A stretch of 64,000 nucleotides of DNA, taken from Jiangella asiatica (GTDB lineage: Bacteria; Actinomycetota; Actinomycetes; Jiangellales; Jiangellaceae). The notes under the pieces were generated by a model. The model saw nothing but the letters and a program-made list of their open reading frames with translations. It ran no database searches and had not been told where the DNA came from. The first letter of the stretch is position 1; every line of letters starts with the position of its first letter. A program made the position numbers and the translations under genes. Shown piece after piece: positions 59,576 through 64,000 of this stretch. The DNA lies in the NCBI RefSeq assembly GCF_004349065.1, contig NZ_SMKZ01000034.1, positions 1 to 64,000 of the forward strand, given 5' to 3'.

Positions 59576-59994
59576 CCGGCCACCTCCGCGATGTAGAACC
59601 TGCGCATGGTCTGGTGGGTCTTCCGCGACGGCGCGGCCACGCGCCAGATCCGGCCGGCGAGGGCCGGGTCCATTTCCGAGACGACCTGATCCACGACGTC
59701 ATCGACCCGCACCACGACCACGGCCATCGGCAGCTGGAGGATGTCGCGCACGACGGTGAACGAGTGCTCGCCAGCTTCCGGCCGCTGCTCGTACGGGTCG
59801 TTGGTCTGGATGCGGCATCGGCCGTCGACTGGCGGCTGGGCTCCTGGGAGCGGGTAGATCAGGTCGTACGTCGTCGTCACCACGCCGTCAGGCCCGGTCG
59901 TCCGGCCGGTGGGGCGGCGGATGCGGCACGAGTCGATCATCAGGGCCTCAGCGCGGCGTCGGCCGCGCATCAGCACCCGCTCGGCGCGGCCCAT
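59572..59994 (-). CDS. Head-tail adaptor (DUF6093-like)
   Basis: 140 residues from the ATG at 59994, overlapping the connector stop. CRIRRPTGRTTGPDGVVTTT, then CRIQTNDPYEQRPEAGEHSF and DPALAGRIWRVAAPSRKTHQ follow the pattern of actinophage head-closure/stopper proteins. It likely seals the portal after packaging. Confidence 0.72.
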   Translation of the reverse strand: MGRAERVLMRGRRRAEALMIDSCRIRRPTGRTTGPDGVVTTTYDLIYPLPGAQPPVDGRCRIQTNDPYEQRPEAGEHSFTVVRDILQLPMAVVVVRVDDVVDQVVSEMDPALAGRIWRVAAPSRKTHQTMRRFYIAEVAG

Positions 59995-60575
59995 CAGCCG
60001 ATCCTCACCAGCCCCGCACGTCCCCCGTACGTGCGGCGCAGGAGAGCCTGGCTCAACTTCGGCAGCAGGTTCGTCGCCCCGTCGCCGGAGGTCTGGACCA
60101 TCTGCTCGCGGTAGTCGTCGATCGAGAACCCGGCTGTGACGCCGTCCGGGCTGGCGTTGATGGCCGCCGCCAGGGTCAGCGTCAGCGACTTCGCCAGCTC
60201 CAACGCCGGATCGCCTGGAGGGTAGCCGTGCGTGTAGACGAGGCTGACCTGCGACGGCTCGTACGCGCAGGGTGCCCAGCCACAGGTACGCCACAGCCGG
60301 CTACCGAACCGCCGCCAGTCCGTCACGTCCTGGCCGTCGATCTGCACCAGCGTGACGTCGGTGACCGGACGCTGCGGGAGCGCCAGCCACGAGTCAGTCG
60401 TGCCCATGATGTCCAGGTGGTCGTCGACCACCTGCACGAGATCCTGCCCGGCTGCCGCTTGCACCTCGGAGGTGGCCATTGCCAGCAGCAGGTTCGCCTC
60501 CGCGTCAGGCAGCTGGGTCGCGTCGAGACCGAGGAGAGTTCGCAGGTCGTCGGGGGTTGCGAGCATGTCGGCCAT
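59994..60575 (-). CDS. Head-tail connector protein
   Basis: 193 residues. ATPDDLRTLLGLDATQLPDA and EANLLLAMATSEVQAAAGQD form the helical N-terminal part of gp6-like connectors, followed by a beta insert (VVDDHLDIMGTTDSWLALPQ) and a helical end (KSLTLTLAAAINASPDGVTA). It binds the portal ring. 9 bases from the fibre gene upstream. Confidence 0.78.
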   Translation of the reverse strand: MADMLATPDDLRTLLGLDATQLPDAEANLLLAMATSEVQAAAGQDLVQVVDDHLDIMGTTDSWLALPQRPVTDVTLVQIDGQDVTDWRRFGSRLWRTCGWAPCAYEPSQVSLVYTHGYPPGDPALELAKSLTLTLAAAINASPDGVTAGFSIDDYREQMVQTSGDGATNLLPKLSQALLRRTYGGRAGLVRIG

Positions 60576-60584
60576 GACGACCCC

Positions 60585-61772
60585 CTAAGCGCCGCTCGTG
60601 CCGATGATCTGCCAGTTGGTGCCGTCGAAGACGACGGTGCGGAGCCCGAGGGGGCTTTCGATACCGACGTTCGGCGTGCCGTCGATGTTGGCCCCGGCGC
60701 CGTCGATGGTGACGCCGAGCGTGCCGGCGACCTGCTTGATCGTAAACACTTTGCCGGCTGGGGGGGCGGCAGGGAGCGTGACTGCTGTGTCGTTGACATT
60801 GCCGGTGGTGTCGATCAGCTGAACCGTGGGCGAGTCGGCTGCCAGGGTGACGGTTGCGCCGGTTTGGGTGGCGACGGTGAGATGTCCGCCACCGACGCCG
60901 GCCACGGCGGAGTCGACGTAGGCCTTGGTGGCCGCATCCTTGGGATCGGATGGACTGCCGACGTTGACGATCTTCTGCTCGGACATGTGCACGGGCACAT
61001 ACACGGTGGCGCCGGTTGGCGTGTTGCTGGTGCGGGCAATCTCAATGACGTTCCCCGCGCCGACGCCCGCATCGTCGAGCGTCCGCAGCGTGAACGAGGT
61101 GTCGGCCGCTATGAAGTTCCACCGCTTGCTGTCCGTCGGCGCGTCCGACTTGGACAGCTCCAGCTGCGGGTTGCCGCTGGACAGGCCCACCGTCGGCGTG
61201 GCGTCGGAGGACACGTCGTTGAACTGCACGCCGGCTTGGAACTCGTGCTTGCCGGTCCAGACGGGGGTGATGCCCTGGTTGAGTGCCGGTGCGCCGTCGG
61301 ACCGCATGTACGTCGCTGCGGTGCCGTTGGTCGCCGTCAGGCCGACATCCGCGGACGGGTCGGCGGACGCGGCAGCGAACGCGCCAACGTCGTGCCAGTT
61401 GCCGATGTCGGTCGCCGGGTCGCCGGACAGCATGAACACGTGAGGCGGCGTGAAGTCCGTCCGGATGCACATCGCTGGGGCTTGCACGGCGAGCGCGAGC
61501 ATGGCCGCCTCGGTGGCGGCCTGCCCGACGTCGTGCTGCAGCGGGGGAAGCTCGGACACGCTGATCTTGCCGCTGCCGTCGAGGGTGGGCACGCCGCCGG
61601 GGGCGTCCGTCGTGATGCCCATGGTCGTCGTGCCGGCGTCCCACGTGAGCGGGGGGTCGGCGCTCATGTCGGCCGCCTGGACGGCGCCGGGGTCGGTCAC
61701 CGGCAGCGGGTGGTCAACACCCGCCTGCCAGACGCGGCCGTTCTCGTCGCGCCAGTAGATCGCTCCACCCAT
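60585..61772 (-). CDS. Head fibre/decoration-like protein
   Basis: 395 residues. The first 27 (GGAIYWRDENGRVWQAGVDH, then PLPVTD) form a small module that also exists as a separate 45-residue gene just upstream. The central part has a fibre-like DPKDAATKAYVDSAVAGVGG hinge, and the C-terminal 110 residues look like a trimeric beta-rich tip (GKVFTIKQVAGTLGVTIDGA). The location inside the head gene block, not with the tail fibres, suggests a capsid-attached fibre. Confidence 0.72.
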   Translation of the reverse strand: MGGAIYWRDENGRVWQAGVDHPLPVTDPGAVQAADMSADPPLTWDAGTTTMGITTDAPGGVPTLDGSGKISVSELPPLQHDVGQAATEAAMLALAVQAPAMCIRTDFTPPHVFMLSGDPATDIGNWHDVGAFAAASADPSADVGLTATNGTAATYMRSDGAPALNQGITPVWTGKHEFQAGVQFNDVSSDATPTVGLSSGNPQLELSKSDAPTDSKRWNFIAADTSFTLRTLDDAGVGAGNVIEIARTSNTPTGATVYVPVHMSEQKIVNVGSPSDPKDAATKAYVDSAVAGVGGGHLTVATQTGATVTLAADSPTVQLIDTTGNVNDTAVTLPAAPPAGKVFTIKQVAGTLGVTIDGAGANIDGTPNVGIESPLGLRTVVFDGTNWQIIGTSGA

Positions 61773-61775
61773 GGC

Positions 61776-61913
61776 CTACTCCTCCGGCGGCGCGTCAGCC
61801 GCCGCTTGCTGTGCCTGCTGAGTGGTACCGCCAGATGCCACAGGCAAGGGGTGGTCCGCGCCGGCCTGCACGACGTTCCCGTCTGCGTCCCGGAAGTAGA
61901 TCGCTCCGCCCAC
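61776..61913 (-). CDS. 45-residue protein duplicating the head-fibre N-terminus
   Basis: GTG at 61913 behind GAGGAGGGG. The first 27 residues (GGAIYFRDADGNVVQAGADH, then PLPVAS) match the fibre's N-terminus at 21 positions. The last 18 are Gln/Ala-rich. GGAGGAG at its end provides the fibre's ribosome site, so the pair is translationally linked. It may be a free capsid-docking module. Confidence 0.75.
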   Translation of the reverse strand: MGGAIYFRDADGNVVQAGADHPLPVASGGTTQQAQQAAADAPPEE

Positions 61914-61925
61914 GCGGACCCCTCC

Positions 61926-62147
61926 TCAGTTCTCGTCGGCTGGCTTGGCGGCAGCCTTCTTCGCTGCGGCCTTCCTGGCCGGCTTGACCTCTTCGATGTC
62001 GCCCTGACGCAGAAGCGTGGCGACCTGCGCCGCGGGAACGTCGCCCGGGAGTTCCGCACCTCGACGGATGTCGATGTACGCCCGGGCTCCGTTCTCGCGG
62101 ACCTGAGTTTCGACCGTGACATACCCGGCCGTGACGCGATATGCCAT
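61926..62147 (-). CDS. Small head-associated phage protein
   Basis: 73 residues from the ATG at 62147: YRVTAGYVTVETQVRENGAR, then RGAELPGDVPAAQVATLLRQ and a Lys/Ala-rich C-terminus (KPARKAAAKKAAAKPADEN). Such Lys-rich tailed proteins frequently follow the capsid gene and may be decoration or stabilising proteins. Confidence 0.65.
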   Translation of the reverse strand: MAYRVTAGYVTVETQVRENGARAYIDIRRGAELPGDVPAAQVATLLRQGDIEEVKPARKAAAKKAAAKPADEN

Positions 62148-62161
62148 GTCACGCCCTCCGA

Positions 62162-63118
62162 TCAGGGTGCCGGCGGGGCCGTGGTGGTGCCCGTGATCTT
62201 TCCGTGGGCGGTCTCGGCGCCGAACTCCAGGCCGACCTCGCCGTACAGCTGCGAGCGCTCCTTCGCGCCGGTCCGCGCCAGCGGCTCGGCGAAGAAGTGC
62301 CCCTTGCCGGGGATCTCCAGGTACACCGGGCGGCACTGTTCGAGCGACACCACGGCCACGGTGTCTGCCGGCATGTGCCGGTCCAGCATGACGTTGACCG
62401 TCCCGAAGTCGGTCTCGATCGTCTGCACCCGGACGCCGCCGACAGTGCGGGACGCTTCCTGGTAGCCCTTGTCGGTGATGAACGCCTGCGTCAGTTGGCG
62501 CTTGTTCCAGCTGTTGACGATGACCGTCGCCGTGTCCTGCTCCATGATGCCGCCGTTGTCGTAGACCTCCTGCATGAGGTCGAGCAGCATCACGTCGGTA
62601 AGGTCCACGCCGCCGGCCGCAACCGTGTTCGTAGTGATCGCCTCCAGGATGCCTCGCGTCTTGCGACCGGTGGCGTTGGTCGCCGGCTTCGCGTAGGTGC
62701 CCTGCAGGAACGAGAACTCGATGTCGCGCACCTGCTGCTTGAGCAGCTGCTCAACCTGCCAGTCCAGCTCGGAACGGACCGGGTTCTGCAGGTCGTTGTT
62801 GCTTCCGGCCTTCTGCCCGACGGCCGCCAGCTTGGAGTAGCTGACGCCGACACTGTCCTGGTGGATCTGGACGACGTTGGTCACGTTCGCCCGCGCGCGC
62901 TCGGTGTCGCTGGGGTCCGCGCCCTCAGGGATGTCCGGCTGCGAAGCATCGCGAAGGTCGAAGGTCTCCCACTCGAACTCCGTGGAGGTGGTCTGGCCGC
63001 CGCCGGTCAGGCCGCCGATAGCGGAGAAGAACGGCGTGTCCGACGGGGTGAGCTGGTGCAGGATGCCGGTGAAGTTGGGCAGATTGTAAGTCGTGCCCAG
63101 TCCGGTCACGGGAGCCAT
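62162..63118 (-). CDS. Major capsid protein (SU10-like/DUF5309)
   Basis: 318 residues. The sequence VTGLGTTYNLPNFTGILHQL, TPSDTPFFSAIGG, TSTEFEWETFDLRD, VSYSKLAAVGQKAG, then VEQLLKQQVRDIEFSFLQGT and MLDRHMPADTVAVVSLEQC matches the SU10-like major capsid family with an HK97 fold. It follows the scaffold by 41 bases. The start is ATG 63118. Confidence 0.92.
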   Translation of the reverse strand: MAPVTGLGTTYNLPNFTGILHQLTPSDTPFFSAIGGLTGGGQTTSTEFEWETFDLRDASQPDIPEGADPSDTERARANVTNVVQIHQDSVGVSYSKLAAVGQKAGSNNDLQNPVRSELDWQVEQLLKQQVRDIEFSFLQGTYAKPATNATGRKTRGILEAITTNTVAAGGVDLTDVMLLDLMQEVYDNGGIMEQDTATVIVNSWNKRQLTQAFITDKGYQEASRTVGGVRVQTIETDFGTVNVMLDRHMPADTVAVVSLEQCRPVYLEIPGKGHFFAEPLARTGAKERSQLYGEVGLEFGAETAHGKITGTTTAPPAP

Positions 63119-63139
63119 AACGGTTCCTCCTTGTGATCA

Positions 63140-63154
63140 GGGCACGACGTGCCC
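63140..63154. promoter_or_regulatory. Small hairpin between scaffold and capsid genes
   Basis: GGGCAC-GAC-GTGCCC is a perfect palindrome with a 3-base loop in the 41-base gap between scaffold and capsid genes. It may be an mRNA processing or stabilising element that favours capsid expression over scaffold. No direct support. Confidence 0.35.
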
Positions 63155-63159
63155 GTTGC

Positions 63160-63804
63160 TTACTGGTTGGTCACCTGGTTGGTGAGCTTCTGGTTCTGGA
63201 GCGAGATGACTTTGCGGAAGTCGCCAGCCTTCTGCGCCTCCGCGATCTGCGCGTCGATGTCGATGCCGCCACCGCGCGGGCCCTGTGTCGGGTCCGGCTT
63301 GGGCGTGCCAGGGGCTCGGCTCGCCGCCAGGCGCTCCGACAGCCGCTTCGCGCGGGCGTCGATCTGGTCGGCCGGCACGCCCTCGAGCAGCTCGAGGTCT
63401 TCGGCGCCGAGGCTGTGGTCGATGGCCGCCTTGTACAGTGCGGCTTGCCGCGCAGTAGTGGCTGCCGTCTCGCGGGCCTCGTCGCGCTCCTTCTCAAGGC
63501 GCTGCTGCTCAGTGAGCTGTGCGTCCTCGAACTCCTTCAGCTTGGTCAGCCTCGCGCTGATCTGCTCGAAGTGGCTCTCCTTGCCGCCGGTGTTCAGCTC
63601 GACGCCGAGTGACTGCGCGAGCATGGACTCCAGCTGCTGCCGCTTCTCCCGCTCTCGATCGCGCTCGGCGATGATCTCGGGCTTCGCGGACGGCTGCTCT
63701 GGCGACTTCGCCGGATCACCCGGCGGAGTTGCGGGCGCGGCGGGTGCCGCAGGTTCGGCGGGGACGACCTCCGGGCCGTGCTCGCCGACGATCTCGGTGG
63801 ACAT
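63160..63804 (-). CDS. Capsid scaffolding protein
   Basis: 214 residues from ATG 63804 behind GGAGGAAC. An acidic Pro/Ala N-terminus is followed by a long coiled coil (IIAERDREREKRQQLESMLA, TKLKEFEDAQLTEQQRLEKE) and a short C-terminal helix (AEAQKAGDFRKVISLQNQKL). This is the normal scaffold design; the C-terminus contacts the capsid protein. It is the gene just before the major capsid gene. Confidence 0.85.
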   Translation of the reverse strand: MSTEIVGEHGPEVVPAEPAAPAAPATPPGDPAKSPEQPSAKPEIIAERDREREKRQQLESMLAQSLGVELNTGGKESHFEQISARLTKLKEFEDAQLTEQQRLEKERDEARETAATTARQAALYKAAIDHSLGAEDLELLEGVPADQIDARAKRLSERLAASRAPGTPKPDPTQGPRGGGIDIDAQIAEAQKAGDFRKVISLQNQKLTNQVTNQ

Positions 63805-63860
63805 GCGGTGTTCCTCCATCGCAGAGGGGTTGACCCGGGTCCGCATCGCGCGGTCGGGAG

Positions 63861-64000
63861 TCAGCGGATGTAGCCGTAGAGGCGCAGCTGCCGGATAGCG
63901 TCGGCTCGGTTCTCCGCCTGCTGGTAGATCTGCTCGGGCACCGGCGAGACGCCGCGGCGCCCGCTGGCGGTCGTGTAGACCCCGCCGTGGCGCATCGAGG
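63861..64000 (-). CDS. Phage head protein, C-terminal part (truncated by window edge)
   Basis: The last 45 residues are visible (SMRHGGVYTTASGRRGVSPV, then YQQAENRADAIRQLRLYGYI) and end at TGA 63863-63861. The gene continues to the right. By position it is a minor head protein or portal-associated protein, but the fragment has no decisive motif. Confidence 0.6.
   Translation of the reverse strand, partial: SMRHGGVYTTASGRRGVSPVPEQIYQQAENRADAIRQLRLYGYIR

Larger units (their letters stand above)
41362..64000. mobile_element. Siphovirus-type prophage, left part (continues beyond the window)
   Basis: Left boundary: tRNA 3'-end fragment at 41364. A rightward cluster of small membrane or exported proteins follows to 44341, then a leftward structural and lysis module from the window's right edge to 44407, with head, tail, chaperone, tape measure, tip, fibres, endolysin and holins in the usual siphovirus order. 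No integrase, repressor, portal or terminase is inside the window, so the element extends to the right. Confidence 0.9.

Noticed and set aside
60228-62465. 745-codon plus-strand open frame across the head genes
   Set aside because: Antisense shadow of the fibre and capsid region, Gly/Arg/Val-rich, no family motif.
1-64000. CRISPR array
   Set aside because: No regularly spaced direct repeats with unique spacers; the only dense repeats are the coding Thr/Glu/Pro stalk near 44.1 kb.

Overview
The window looks like a chromosomal segment of a high-GC actinobacterium. Codon use is strongly GC-biased, Tat and lipoprotein signals are common, GTG starts are frequent, and a DUF222/HNH endonuclease tail sits at the left edge. 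The sugar importers have no dedicated ATPase, as in actinomycetes that share one MsiK-type ATPase. Genus cannot be fixed from the sequence.

Region 1 (about 0.5-22 kb) is a polysaccharide-utilisation locus, nearly all on the minus strand. It holds two carbohydrate ABC importers (binding lipoprotein plus two permeases each), a family 8 polysaccharide lyase with a complete Asn/His/Tyr catalytic set, a Cys-type sulfatase without signal peptide, a GH16-type enzyme with a golvesin-like C-terminal domain, three beta-helix proteins (two in tandem), a Tat-exported SGNH-like hydrolase and a DUF624/YesL protein. A FadR-type GntR regulator and a DeoR/LacI hybrid regulator lie inside or beside it, each next to clear inverted-repeat operator candidates. 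The lyase and sulfatase together suggest a sulfated uronic-acid polymer such as a glycosaminoglycan-like substrate, but this is inference.

Region 2 (about 22-41.3 kb) is mixed chromosomal and accessory DNA: acetyltransferases, a LuxR-TPR regulator, an epimerase, an HVA1/DUF3140 pair, hydrolases, and many broken genes. The broken genes are tyrosine- and serine-recombinase remnants, a RelE-like toxin, an XRE regulator, a HepT toxin with an amber codon beside an intact MNT partner, and a DUF4062-like/TPR gene with several frame breaks. Decay is densest next to the prophage boundary.

Region 3 (about 41.36 kb to the window end) is the left part of a siphovirus-type prophage. Its left boundary is a 3' fragment of a tRNA-Leu-like gene (attL). 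Next comes a rightward cluster of small, mostly membrane or exported proteins ending in an LPXTG-anchored protein and a strong bidirectional terminator. The structural module then runs leftward from the right edge: scaffold, SU10-like capsid, head fibre, connector and completion proteins, major tail protein, tail assembly chaperones with a -1 slippery heptamer, tape measure, tail tip and fibres, amidase endolysin and holins. Integrase, portal, terminase and the intact tRNA gene should lie beyond 64 kb.

The most unusual observation is that a tail-tip protein of the structural module (49168-49791) and a membrane-anchored protein of the rightward cluster (41966-42520) are clearly homologous over about 130 residues. 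The prophage may therefore display a version of its own tail domain on the lysogen's surface.
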